A DNA stretch of 64,000 nucleotides. Origin: Burkholderia ubonensis subsp. mesacidophila (GTDB lineage Bacteria > Pseudomonadota > Gammaproteobacteria > Burkholderiales > Burkholderiaceae). How positions within the stretch are numbered: position 1 is the first letter of the stretch; each line of letters starts with the position of its first letter. The notes under the pieces were generated by a model. That model was given only the letters and a program-made list of their open reading frames with translations, searched no databases and was not told the origin of the DNA. Made by a program: the position numbers and the translations under genes. The stretch lies in NCBI RefSeq assembly GCF_002097715.1, contig NZ_CP020738.1:682001-746000 (forward strand), in the 5' to 3' direction. Below, one piece after another: positions 9,291 to 17,271 of this stretch.

Positions 9291-10589
9291 ATGACCACCC
9301 TGAACCAGGCGAGCCCGGCCTACGACGCCGACGTCGCCGCCCCCGTTCCGCGCCGCCGCTGGCTGCGCGTGATTCCGCCGCTCCTGATGGCGTGCATCAT
9401 CTCGTACATGGACCGCGTGAACATCGCGTTCGCGATGCCCGGCGGGATGAACGCCGACCTCGGCATCGGCGCGAGCATGGCCGGCCTCGCGGGCGGCATC
9501 TTCTTCTTCGGCTACCTGTTCCTGCAGATTCCCGGCGGCCGGCTCGCGGCGCTCGGCGGCGGCAAGAAGTTCATCGCGTGGTCGCTCGTGAGCTGGGCCG
9601 CGCTGTCCGCGCTGACGGGGCTCGTCACCGACGCGTGGCAGCTGCTGACGCTGCGCTTCCTGCTCGGCGTCGCCGAAGGCGGGATGCTGCCCGTCGTGCT
9701 GACGATGGTCAGCAACTGGTTTCCCGATCGCGAGCGCGGGCGCGCGAACGCGATGGTCATCATGTTCGTGCCGCTCGCCGGGATGATCACCGCGCCGCTG
9801 TCCGGCTACATCCTCGCAACCTACGACTGGCGCCACCTGTTCTACGGCGCGGGGCTCGTGTCGCTCGCGTTCCTCGCGATCTGGCTGCCGTTCGCGGACG
9901 ACAGCCCGGAGACCGCGCGCTGGATCTCGCCGCGCGAGAAGGCGTACATCGCCGATGCGCTGCGCGCCGAGCGCGAGGCCGCGCGAGGCGGCGAGCAGAA
10001 GACCGCGGCGTCGTTCGGCGCGCTGCTGCGCGACGGAACGATCTGGCGGCTCGTGCTGATCAACTTCTGCTACCAGGTCGGCATCTACGGCTATACGCTG
10101 TGGTTGCCCACGCTCCTGAAAAACCTCACCCACGGCGGGATGGCGCAGGTCGGGATGCTGGCGATCCTGCCGTACGTCGGCACGATGCTCGGGATGAGCG
10201 CGACGTCGTATTTGTCGGACAAGACCGGCCGGCGGCGGCTGTTCATCGTGCTGCCGCTGCTCGGCTTCTCCGCCTGCCTGTTCCTGTCGGTGCGGTTCCA
10301 GGCGACGATGGCGGTGTCGTATGCATTCCTGATCGGCTGCGGCTTTTTCCTGCAGGCGGCGGCCGGCGTGTTCTGGGCGATTCCGCCGAAGCTGTGCAGC
10401 GTCGAGACGGCCGGCAGCGCGCGCGGCCTGATCAACGCGCTCGGCAATCTCGGCGGGTTCTGCGGCCCGTACGCGGTCGGCGTGCTGACCCAGCACGTGA
10501 GCACGGCGGCCGGCGTGTACAGCCTCGCGGGCGCGCTCGCGGTGGCCGGGCTGCTGACGTTCACGCTGCCCAGGCGCTGCGAGGCGTGA
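9291..10589 (+). CDS. MFS transporter, anion:cation symporter type
   Basis: 432 residues with about 12 membrane segments. The early motif IISYMDRVNIAFAMPGGMN is characteristic of the ACS subfamily (tartrate, galactonate, glucarate and phthalate carriers), and the MFS loop motif is seen in SYLSDKTGRRR. It lies within the sugar-acid operon, 82 bases after the DapA-like gene with its own TTGGAGACACC ribosome site, so it most likely imports the acid substrate by proton symport. Confidence 0.9.
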   Translation: MTTLNQASPAYDADVAAPVPRRRWLRVIPPLLMACIISYMDRVNIAFAMPGGMNADLGIGASMAGLAGGIFFFGYLFLQIPGGRLAALGGGKKFIAWSLVSWAALSALTGLVTDAWQLLTLRFLLGVAEGGMLPVVLTMVSNWFPDRERGRANAMVIMFVPLAGMITAPLSGYILATYDWRHLFYGAGLVSLAFLAIWLPFADDSPETARWISPREKAYIADALRAEREAARGGEQKTAASFGALLRDGTIWRLVLINFCYQVGIYGYTLWLPTLLKNLTHGGMAQVGMLAILPYVGTMLGMSATSYLSDKTGRRRLFIVLPLLGFSACLFLSVRFQATMAVSYAFLIGCGFFLQAAAGVFWAIPPKLCSVETAGSARGLINALGNLGGFCGPYAVGVLTQHVSTAAGVYSLAGALAVAGLLTFTLPRRCEA

Positions 10590-10625
10590 ACCGGCGTTGA
10601 ACCGGCACGACAAGAGTTTGGTTTC

Positions 10626-10652
10626 GCCGCGGCGCCGTCCACGCGCCGCGGC
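10626..10652 (+). other. GC-rich hairpin between MFS and beta-propeller genes
   Basis: GCCGCGGCG (10626-10634) is repeated inverted as CGCCGCGGC (10644-10652) across a 9-base loop. No T-run follows, so this is not a standard terminator. It may protect mRNA ends or moderate downstream expression within the operon. Confidence 0.35.
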
Positions 10653-10679
10653 GGCAAGATCGAAGGACGGAGACTCACC

Positions 10680-11627
10680 ATGAACGACATCCTGCTGCTG
10701 GTCCAGAAATGCGCGCATACCTTCAGCTTCTACGACCTCGAAACGCGGACCGCGCTCAAGCACATCGTGCTGCCGAACTTCCCGCATGAATTCACCGTCG
10801 ATGTGAACAACCGCTACGCGTATGTCGGCATCTTCGGGATCGAGACCGCGTGGACGCGCGGCCACGAAGGCGATCACCGGATCGCCGAGATCGACCTCGT
10901 CGAACGCACGCAAACGCGCATGCTCGACCTGTGGCCGTACTACCGGCCGCACGGGATGGCGAGCGACCGCGAAGGCCGCCTGTATGCGATGAGCGAGGCG
11001 CACGACATGCTGCTCGTGTTCGATCGTCCGGCGGAGCAGGCGGTGCCGAACCTAGCGGTGCCGTCCGGCGGCGTGAAGACGCACCTCGTCACGCTGACGC
11101 GCGACGCGAGCCGCGCTTACGGCGTGCACCTGCTGTCGAACACGGTCACGCAGTTCCATCCGCGCGACGCGACGGTGGCGCCGCGTGCGGTGATGCCGGG
11201 GCCGCGCCCCGAAGGCAACGCGCTGTCGAGCGACGAGCGCACGCTCTACGTCGCGAACCGCGGCGACGACACGCTGGTCGAGATCGACACCGACACGATG
11301 ACGTGCGGGCGCCGCGTGAAGACGCGCAGCGATCCGAACCGCATCTACCGGACGAGTGGCCCGGACGGCCGTGACCTGCTGCTGCTGACCAACTCGGGCG
11401 AGCAGTCGATCTCGGTGTTCGATGCGCAGCAGCTCGAGGAGATCGAGCGCGTCGCATTGCCAGCGAACCCGACCGCGCTGTCGTTCCATCCGTCGCGTCG
11501 CGTGGCCTACGTGTCGTTCCAGGACGACTACGTGCGCGAGCTCGATCTCGACGCGTGGCGTTTCGTCGGCGCGATGCCGACGCTGCGCGAACCGGATGCG
11601 TCGTATGTGCTCGCCGGCGGACGCTGA
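10680..11627 (+). CDS. YncE/lactonase-like beta-propeller protein
   Basis: 315 residues without an evident signal peptide, so cytoplasmic. Repeated blade-like segments occur (RIAEIDLVERTQTRMLDL, NALSSDERTLYVANRGDDTL, SISVFDAQQLEEIERVALP, ALSFHPSRRVAYVSFQDDYV), as in seven-bladed YncE and 6-phosphogluconolactonase-like proteins. In a sugar-acid operon the natural guess is hydrolysis of an aldonolactone or binding of an intermediate, but no catalytic residues can be assigned. The next gene begins one base after its stop. Confidence 0.7.
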   Translation: MNDILLLVQKCAHTFSFYDLETRTALKHIVLPNFPHEFTVDVNNRYAYVGIFGIETAWTRGHEGDHRIAEIDLVERTQTRMLDLWPYYRPHGMASDREGRLYAMSEAHDMLLVFDRPAEQAVPNLAVPSGGVKTHLVTLTRDASRAYGVHLLSNTVTQFHPRDATVAPRAVMPGPRPEGNALSSDERTLYVANRGDDTLVEIDTDTMTCGRRVKTRSDPNRIYRTSGPDGRDLLLLTNSGEQSISVFDAQQLEEIERVALPANPTALSFHPSRRVAYVSFQDDYVRELDLDAWRFVGAMPTLREPDASYVLAGGR

Positions 11628-11628
11628 C

Positions 11629-12588
11629 ATGAGCCGGGAGCGCACCCGGGACTGCATGCCCGATGCGCTCGTCGACGCGCATCACCACCTGTGGCGGCTC
11701 GATGCGGGCGCGCGCTATCCGTGGCTGCAGGATCGGTACGATCCGTCGCGCTTCATTCTCGGCGACTACGCGGCGCTGTGCCGCGATTTCGACGTGGACG
11801 ACTACCGGCGGGCGGCGCAAGGCGCGCCGCTCGTCGCGAGCGTGCACGTCGAGGCCGAGCGCGCGCACGACGAGGCGCTCGCCGAGACGCGCTGGCTGCA
11901 CGACGTCGCGGCCGCGCACGGGCTGCCGTCGGCGGTCATCGCGTGGGTCGACCTGCTCGCCGACGATGCCGCGCAACGGCTCGCCGAACAGGCCGCATGG
12001 CCGCGGGTGCGCGGCGTGCGCTTCAAGCCGCGCACCGCGCCGGCGGCGGATGCAACGGCCGACGGCCCCTGCACATTGCGTGATCCGCGCTGGCCCGCCG
12101 CGCTTGAACGGCTCGCCGCGCACGGCCTGAGCTGGGATCTGCGGGTGCCGTTCTGGCATCTCGGCGAGGCGGCCGCGACGCTCGCGCAGGCGCCGGGCAT
12201 CGACGTGGTGCTCGAACACGCGGGACTGCCGTGGGACCGCTCGGACGCGGGGCTTGTGCGCTGGCGGAGCGGGATGGAAGCGCTGGCCGCGCTGCCGCGC
12301 GTGTCGGTGAAGCTGTCCGAATTCGGCTTGCGCGATGCCGCGTGGAACGACGCGGAAAACCGGCGGATCATCCGCGACGCGATCGCGATCTTCGGCCGGG
12401 AGCGCTGCATGTTTGCGAGCAATTTCCCGGTGGCGGGGCTGCGGGTCACGTATTCCGCGTTGCTGCGCACCTTCGCGGCCGCGATGGCGGACCTCGACGA
12501 CGCGGCGCGGCGCGCGATCTGGCACGACAACGCGATCCGGATCTACCGGATCGGCATGGACGAACAGCGAAAGCAGGCAGGTGAATGA
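11629..12588 (+). CDS. Amidohydrolase 2 family lactonase (fuconolactonase-like)
   Basis: 319 residues. The N-terminal metal site is [20 protein letters not shown] (HxH), followed by [28 protein letters not shown] (His) and the C-terminal [12 protein letters not shown]. This order is that of the COG3618 group, which includes L-fucono-1,5-lactonase and 4-sulfomuconolactone hydrolase. Start chosen at ATG 11629, 1 base past the preceding stop. It would open a sugar lactone to the free acid used by the dehydratase. It overlaps the next gene by 4 bases (ATGA). Confidence 0.82.
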   Translation: MSRERTRDCMPDALVDAHHHLWRLDAGARYPWLQDRYDPSRFILGDYAALCRDFDVDDYRRAAQGAPLVASVHVEAERAHDEALAETRWLHDVAAAHGLPSAVIAWVDLLADDAAQRLAEQAAWPRVRGVRFKPRTAPAADATADGPCTLRDPRWPAALERLAAHGLSWDLRVPFWHLGEAAATLAQAPGIDVVLEHAGLPWDRSDAGLVRWRSGMEALAALPRVSVKLSEFGLRDAAWNDAENRRIIRDAIAIFGRERCMFASNFPVAGLRVTYSALLRTFAAAMADLDDAARRAIWHDNAIRIYRIGMDEQRKQAGE

Positions 12589-14168
12589 TGCAGATCACTG
12601 GAGAGATGTTGATCGGCGCCGCGTCGGTGCGCGGCACGGCAGGGACGCTGCGCGCGTTCGATCCGGCGCGCGGCGTCGAGCTGGAACCCGAGTTCGGCGC
12701 GGGCGACGCGGCGGACGTGGATCGTGCATGCAGGCTCGCGGCGGCCGCGTTCGATCCGTTTCGCGCGATGCCGCTCGACGTGCGCGCGCGTTTGCTCGAC
12801 ACGATCGCGGACCATCTCGTCGCGCTCGGCGACGCGCTGATCGCGCGTGCGCATCAGGAATCGGCACTGCCGGTCGCCCGGCTCGAAGGCGAGCGCGCGC
12901 GCACGGTCGGCCAGCTCCGGCTGTTCGCGGCGCTGGTGCGCGACGGCCGCTGGCTCGACGCGACGCTCGATGCGGCGCTGCCGGACCGGCAGCCGCTGCC
13001 GCGTCCCGACCTGCGTCTGCAGAAGATTCCGGTCGGCCCGGTCGCGGTGTTCGGCGCGAGCAATTTCCCGCTCGCGTTCTCGGTCGCGGGCGGCGATACC
13101 GCGTCGGCGTTCGCGGCCGGCTGCCCGGTGGTCGTGAAGGCGCACCCCGCGCATCTCGGCACGTCGGAGCTCGTCGGGCGCGCGATCCAGCAGGCGGTGG
13201 CCGCGTGCGGCCTGCCGGAAGGCGTGTTCTCGCTCGTGCTCGGCGCGGGCAACGCGATCGGCGAGGCGCTCGTCGCGCATCCGGCGATCAAGGCGGTCGG
13301 TTTCACCGGCTCGCGCGGCGGCGGGCTCGCGCTGATGCACATCGCCGCGCAGCGGCGCGAGCCGATTCCGGTCTACGCGGAAATGAGCAGCATCAATCCG
13401 TTCTTCGTGCTGCCCGGCGCGCTCGCGGCGCGCGGCGGCGAGATCGCGCGCGGCTTCGTCGAATCGCTGACGCTCGGCGTCGGCCAGTTCTGCACGAATC
13501 CGGGGCTCGTGGTCGTGCTCGACGGGCCGCACACGCCGGCGTTCATCGACGCGGCCGCGCAGGCGCTCGGCCGGAAGGGCGCGCAGACGATGCTGACGAC
13601 GGGCATTGCGCAAGCCTACGCGCGCGGCGTCTCGCAGCGCGCGGCGGCGGACGGCGTGAGCGCGGTCGCGCAAGGCGCGCCGACCGGTGCGCAAGCGGCG
13701 GCCGTGCCCGCGCTGTTCGCGACGACGCAGCCCGCGTTCGTGTCGAATCCGCGGCTCGAGGACGAGATTTTCGGGCCGACGTCGCTGATCGTCACGTGCC
13801 GCGACCTCGACGAGATGATCGACCTCGCCGAGCATGTCGAAGGGCAACTGACCGCGACGCTGCATCTCGAGCCTGACGACTACGCGCTCGCGCGCCGCCT
13901 GCTGCCGACGCTCGAGCGCAAGGCCGGGCGGATACTCGCGAACGGCTATCCGACCGGCGTCGAGGTCGCGCATGCGATGGTGCATGGCGGGCCGTTCCCG
14001 GCGACGTCGGATTCGCGCACGACGTCGGTCGGCACGCTCGCGATCGAGCGCTTCCTGCGGCCGGTGTGCTACCAGGCTTTGCCGCCGGAGCTGCTGCCGG
14101 CGGCGTTGCAGGACGGCAATCCGCTCGGCCTGTGGCGGTTGCGCGACGGGCAGCCCGGCAAGGATTGA
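12585..14168 (+). CDS. 2,5-dioxopentanoate (ketoglutarate semialdehyde) dehydrogenase
   Basis: 527 residues, the length of the NADP-dependent ketoglutarate-semialdehyde dehydrogenases rather than ordinary ~490-residue ALDHs. Seen: the cofactor segment [20 protein letters not shown], catalytic Glu in [10 protein letters not shown] (about E266), catalytic Cys in [10 protein letters not shown] (about C303) and [11 protein letters not shown]. The family oxidises 2,5-dioxopentanoate to 2-oxoglutarate, the shared last step of oxidative pentose, glucarate and hydroxyproline pathways. It closes the operon and is the strongest clue that the pathway ends in the TCA cycle. Confidence 0.9.
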   Translation: MMQITGEMLIGAASVRGTAGTLRAFDPARGVELEPEFGAGDAADVDRACRLAAAAFDPFRAMPLDVRARLLDTIADHLVALGDALIARAHQESALPVARLEGERARTVGQLRLFAALVRDGRWLDATLDAALPDRQPLPRPDLRLQKIPVGPVAVFGASNFPLAFSVAGGDTASAFAAGCPVVVKAHPAHLGTSELVGRAIQQAVAACGLPEGVFSLVLGAGNAIGEALVAHPAIKAVGFTGSRGGGLALMHIAAQRREPIPVYAEMSSINPFFVLPGALAARGGEIARGFVESLTLGVGQFCTNPGLVVVLDGPHTPAFIDAAAQALGRKGAQTMLTTGIAQAYARGVSQRAAADGVSAVAQGAPTGAQAAAVPALFATTQPAFVSNPRLEDEIFGPTSLIVTCRDLDEMIDLAEHVEGQLTATLHLEPDDYALARRLLPTLERKAGRILANGYPTGVEVAHAMVHGGPFPATSDSRTTSVGTLAIERFLRPVCYQALPPELLPAALQDGNPLGLWRLRDGQPGKD

Positions 14169-14193
14169 GCGGCGCGGCGCGCGTCGCGCAAGC

Positions 14194-15264
14194 TCACCAG
14201 CGCGCGCGCTCGGCGAAGAACCCCGGCACGTTGACGACCCGTCCCGCGCGCCGCGCGGCCGCGTATACATGGTGACCGACCGCGAGGTCGAGGATGCCCA
14301 TGCCGAACGGCGAATAGATCACCGGCCGCGCCGGGTCGAAGCGCAGCGTGCCCCGGATCGCCTCGGCGATCGTCCCGGTGACGAAGCGGCGATGGCCGAC
14401 GCGCTGTTCGGCGAGATGCGGCGACGTATCCGCCTGCAGGCAATGATCGATATCGTCGAGCACGTTGTCGGCCGCGAGGATGATGTCCGGCGCGAGATCG
14501 CGCAGCGAAATGTTCAGCACCACCGGTGCATGCGCGAACCAGCCGGGTTCGAGCACGTGCGGGCGCGCCGCGGTCGTCGCGAACACGACCACGTCGCTGC
14601 CGCGCACCAGCCTTTCGACGGACGACGCGGGCTCGGGCGCCGCGTGCGGGCCGACGTGGTCCAGCAGGCGCTGCGCGTCGTCGAGGCTGAGGTCGTACGC
14701 GGCGATGCTGGCCGGCGTGATGCCTTGCGCGAGGATCATGTCGACGATGTAGCGCGCGATGACGCCGCAGCCGACCACGCCGATCCGCGGGTGCGGCGGC
14801 AGCCGGCCGGCGCCGAGCCGTTGCAGGCCGAGCACGGCCGACGCCGCGGTGCGCGCCGCGCTGATGATCGACGCTTCCATCACGCAGAGCGGATAGCCGG
14901 TGTCGCGCCGGTTGAGCACGAGCAGGGCCGACGCGCGCGGGATCGCGCGCTCGACGTTTTCGGGCCAGCTCGCGATCCACTTGATGCCCGCGAGTCCGGC
15001 CTCGGCGCCGAGGTCGGCGGGCAGCGCGATGATGCGGTCGCGCGGACGGTCCGCGAAGCGCAGGAAATGGCTCGGCGGATTGTGCGCGATGCCGTCGGCA
15101 TGCGCGAGATACGTGTCGCGGACGATGTCCACCACCGCCGGAAACGACGCGGCGATGAGGTCGCGCACGGTGTCGCCCGCGACGATCGAGAACGCGAACG
15201 GGTCCGTGCCGGCGTCGACGCCAGCCGGCGTCGACGCGCGATCGAGCGAGAAGGTGTCAGCCAT
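14194..15264 (-). CDS. sbnB: N-(carboxyethyl)-glutamate dehydrogenase, SbnB-like (diaminopropionate synthesis)
   Basis: About 356 residues from the ATG at 15264 (GGGAG upstream), which overlaps the sbnA stop by 8 bases. It belongs to the ornithine cyclodeaminase/mu-crystallin fold, with a Rossmann motif in IGVVGCGVIARYIVD, and SSFLRFADRPRDRIIALPA-like and GIKWIASWPEN segments typical of SbnB. SbnB oxidises the ACEGA adduct made by SbnA, releasing L-2,3-diaminopropionate and 2-oxoglutarate. Being paired with an SbnA homologue excludes a simple ornithine cyclodeaminase role. It is convergent with the aldehyde dehydrogenase gene. Confidence 0.88.
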   Translation of the reverse strand: MADTFSLDRASTPAGVDAGTDPFAFSIVAGDTVRDLIAASFPAVVDIVRDTYLAHADGIAHNPPSHFLRFADRPRDRIIALPADLGAEAGLAGIKWIASWPENVERAIPRASALLVLNRRDTGYPLCVMEASIISAARTAASAVLGLQRLGAGRLPPHPRIGVVGCGVIARYIVDMILAQGITPASIAAYDLSLDDAQRLLDHVGPHAAPEPASSVERLVRGSDVVVFATTAARPHVLEPGWFAHAPVVLNISLRDLAPDIILAADNVLDDIDHCLQADTSPHLAEQRVGHRRFVTGTIAEAIRGTLRFDPARPVIYSPFGMGILDLAVGHHVYAAARRAGRVVNVPGFFAERARW

Positions 15265-16258
15265 GGTGGCGCTCCCAGAGGAGAGGGGCATCGGAGATCG
15301 TCATGCGGCAGCGTTCGAGCAGGCCCGCGAAGCGCGCCTCGACCCAGGCGTTGTCGTAGATCGTGTCGACGTAGCGGTCGCCGAGATCGGGCGAGATCGC
15401 CACGATCACCGCATCGGGCGGCATGTTCCCGGCCCAGCGCTCGACCGCGCAGAGCACGGTGCCGGTCGAGCCGCCGACGAGCAGCCCTTGCGCGGCGAGC
15501 CGGCGGCACATCACGATGGTGTCCGCTTCCTCGATCATCTCGAGCGCATCCATCTCGCAGTGGTCCGCGATCGGCGGACGGCAACTGGTGCCGAGCCCCG
15601 AGATGTAGCGCTTGCCCGACGGCATGCCGAAGGTCACCGAGCCGACCGAATCGACCGCGATGATGCGGGTCTGCGGCGAATGCTGGCGCGCGTAGCGCGA
15701 GAGACCGCCGAGCGTGCCGGTGGTGCCGGCGCCGACGAACAGGAAGTCGATGCGCGGAAAGGCCGAGAAGATCTCGGGGCCGGTGAAGCGCAGGTGCGCG
15801 CCCGCGTTGTCGGCGCTCGTGTACTGGTTGAGCCAGACGAGGCCGGGATCTTCCTCGAGCTGCCGCCGGATGTATGCGATGCGCGTGCCGAGGAAGCCGC
15901 CGTTCTGGTCGCGCTCGGTCACGACCACGACCTTCGCGCCGAACGCCAGCATCAGCTTGTGCGTCTGCGGTGAAAGATTGGGATCGCAGACGCAGGTGAA
16001 CCGGTAGCCGCGTTCGGCGGCGATCATGCTGAGCGCGAGCCCGAGGTTGCCCGACGAACTTTCGATGAAGCGCTGGCCGCGATGCGCATTCCCGCGCGCC
16101 TCGAACTGGTCGAGCATGTGGCGCGCGGTTTTGGACTTGATCGAGCCCCCGGAAGTGAAACCTTCGATTTTCAAGTGCACCGCCCCTTTCGGGACGATGC
16201 CGCGGAGACGGATAAACGCGTCTCCGACCATCAGTTCGCTCGGCCTGTCGGCGTACAT
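15257..16258 (-). CDS. sbnA: Diaminopropionate synthase subunit SbnA-like (PLP, cysteine synthase fold)
   Basis: 333 residues from the ATG at 16258, which has GGGGAG about 7 bases upstream; a 45-codon upstream reading is rejected as it lies in an A+T-rich promoter region. Fold-type II PLP enzyme: Lys in GFTSGGSIKSK (about K41), ESSSGNLGLALS for the substrate loop, and GAGTTGTLGG for phosphate binding. SbnA joins O-phosphoserine and glutamate to ACEGA, the precursor of 2,3-diaminopropionate. In this position it should feed the adjacent NRPS. Confidence 0.9.
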   Translation of the reverse strand: MYADRPSELMVGDAFIRLRGIVPKGAVHLKIEGFTSGGSIKSKTARHMLDQFEARGNAHRGQRFIESSSGNLGLALSMIAAERGYRFTCVCDPNLSPQTHKLMLAFGAKVVVVTERDQNGGFLGTRIAYIRRQLEEDPGLVWLNQYTSADNAGAHLRFTGPEIFSAFPRIDFLFVGAGTTGTLGGLSRYARQHSPQTRIIAVDSVGSVTFGMPSGKRYISGLGTSCRPPIADHCEMDALEMIEEADTIVMCRRLAAQGLLVGGSTGTVLCAVERWAGNMPPDAVIVAISPDLGDRYVDTIYDNAWVEARFAGLLERCRMTISDAPLLWERHHG

Positions 16259-16698
16259 TCGACAACTCCCCAATAAGAGAATCGATTTGATGGGTGCGAT
16301 TATTGGTTTGCCGGTGAATTTCCGGTGGCGCGTCTCCGTATTCGTGATTGTCGATTTTAGCTTGTATTCGATTCGATTATTGATATCGCGCATTTTCGGA
16401 GAAAATTAATCAGAAAAACGCGAATGACGCGAATAGTACTATACGAAAGCAAAGAGTCAAGGCAATCGATGCGTGCGGACCATGGGCCGTCTGGCGCGGC
16501 AGTGCAGCATCGGTTGAGCTGGAAACGGGCACAAATCGGCGCATCGTTTCGAGTCGGTCAACGATCTTCGTTGAAATTCTTAAACCGCCGGAATGTGACA
16601 TTTTCATGCGGTCACATTTAAATTAAATGGTTGCAGAAAATCGAGGGCGTACTATACATAAGCATCGAATTACGTGCGCCGACAAAGGAGGCGAAATC
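16259..16698. promoter_or_regulatory. A+T-rich divergent control region of the NRPS cluster
   Basis: 440 bases without a credible gene between divergent sbnA and the 176-residue gene. A+T content is much higher than in the flanking genes, especially 16300-16440 and 16560-16640, so both operons probably start here. A clear inverted repeat at 16592-16618 is listed separately. I see no riboswitch-like structure. Confidence 0.6.
16592..16618. promoter_or_regulatory. Candidate operator: inverted repeat AATGTGAC-N11-GTCACATT
   Basis: Perfect 8-base arms at 16592-16599 and 16611-16618 about 80 bases before the NRPS operon start. The 13-base gap between TGTGA and TCACA rules out a standard Crp site, which has 6. 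A dimeric regulator of the cluster is a reasonable guess; no regulator gene lies in the cluster. Confidence 0.45.
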
Positions 16699-17229
16699 AT
16701 GTCCGACGGGGAAGGCGATATGGGCGATAAAACCGGAAACCATCGTAGTCCGTCGCCGGATGGGGAGGGCGCAGTGCCCGGGCCGTACAACGGCAACGGC
16801 AAGGCCATGCCGGATTCGGTCGCGCATGGGGCGCTTCCCGGCGCGGGAGGGCCGGCTTCGTTCCACGATGCGTTCGCGTCGTCGTACCGCAACCTGTACG
16901 ACAAGCTGGCCGCCGCGTGGAACTCGGTCGAGATCCGCCAGGCGATCGCGGAAGCCGACCATGAGCTGCAGCGCCGGCTCGCGGTCCTGTCTTCGCCCGG
17001 CCAGGAGCTCGAGCGCTGCGAGGTGATGGTCCAGTATCTGCAGACCGTGCGCGAGCTCGGCGCGCCCGAGCGGCAGATGGCGAAGATCGCGTTTGCCTAT
17101 TCGCGTTACATCGACGAAGTGAGGGACATCTGGTCCCGTCCCGACATCCACAGCATCGAGCCCCGTGAGCTCTCCGCGTTCGGCGAGAGCATTGCATGGG
17201 CGGGTTATTTCGCAAGCCTGCGGCCCTGA
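16699..17229 (+). CDS. Unknown protein at the head of the NRPS operon
   Basis: 176 residues from the ATG at 16699, chosen for its strong AAAGGAGG site at 16685-16692. The first ~50 residues are Gly/Pro/Asp-rich and probably disordered. Residues ~55-176 look fully helical (SSYRNLYDKLAAAWNSVEIR, ELQRRLAVLSS, YSRYIDEVRDIW). There are no membrane segments, no cysteines in a metal pattern and no recognised family. It lies 42 bases before the first NRPS and in the same direction, so it is probably co-transcribed and could be a cluster accessory protein. Function unknown. Confidence 0.75.
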   Translation: MSDGEGDMGDKTGNHRSPSPDGEGAVPGPYNGNGKAMPDSVAHGALPGAGGPASFHDAFASSYRNLYDKLAAAWNSVEIRQAIAEADHELQRRLAVLSSPGQELERCEVMVQYLQTVRELGAPERQMAKIAFAYSRYIDEVRDIWSRPDIHSIEPRELSAFGESIAWAGYFASLRP

Positions 17230-17271
17230 GACATTCGACCGGGTCCGTTTCGCCGGAGTGTTGACTGAACG

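Noticed and set aside
14194..16258. Ornithine cyclodeaminase plus cysteine synthase
   Set aside because: The coupled pair and their divergent NRPS neighbours fit SbnB/SbnA far better.
16592..16618. Crp binding site
   Set aside because: The half-sites are separated by 13 bases rather than the 6 required.
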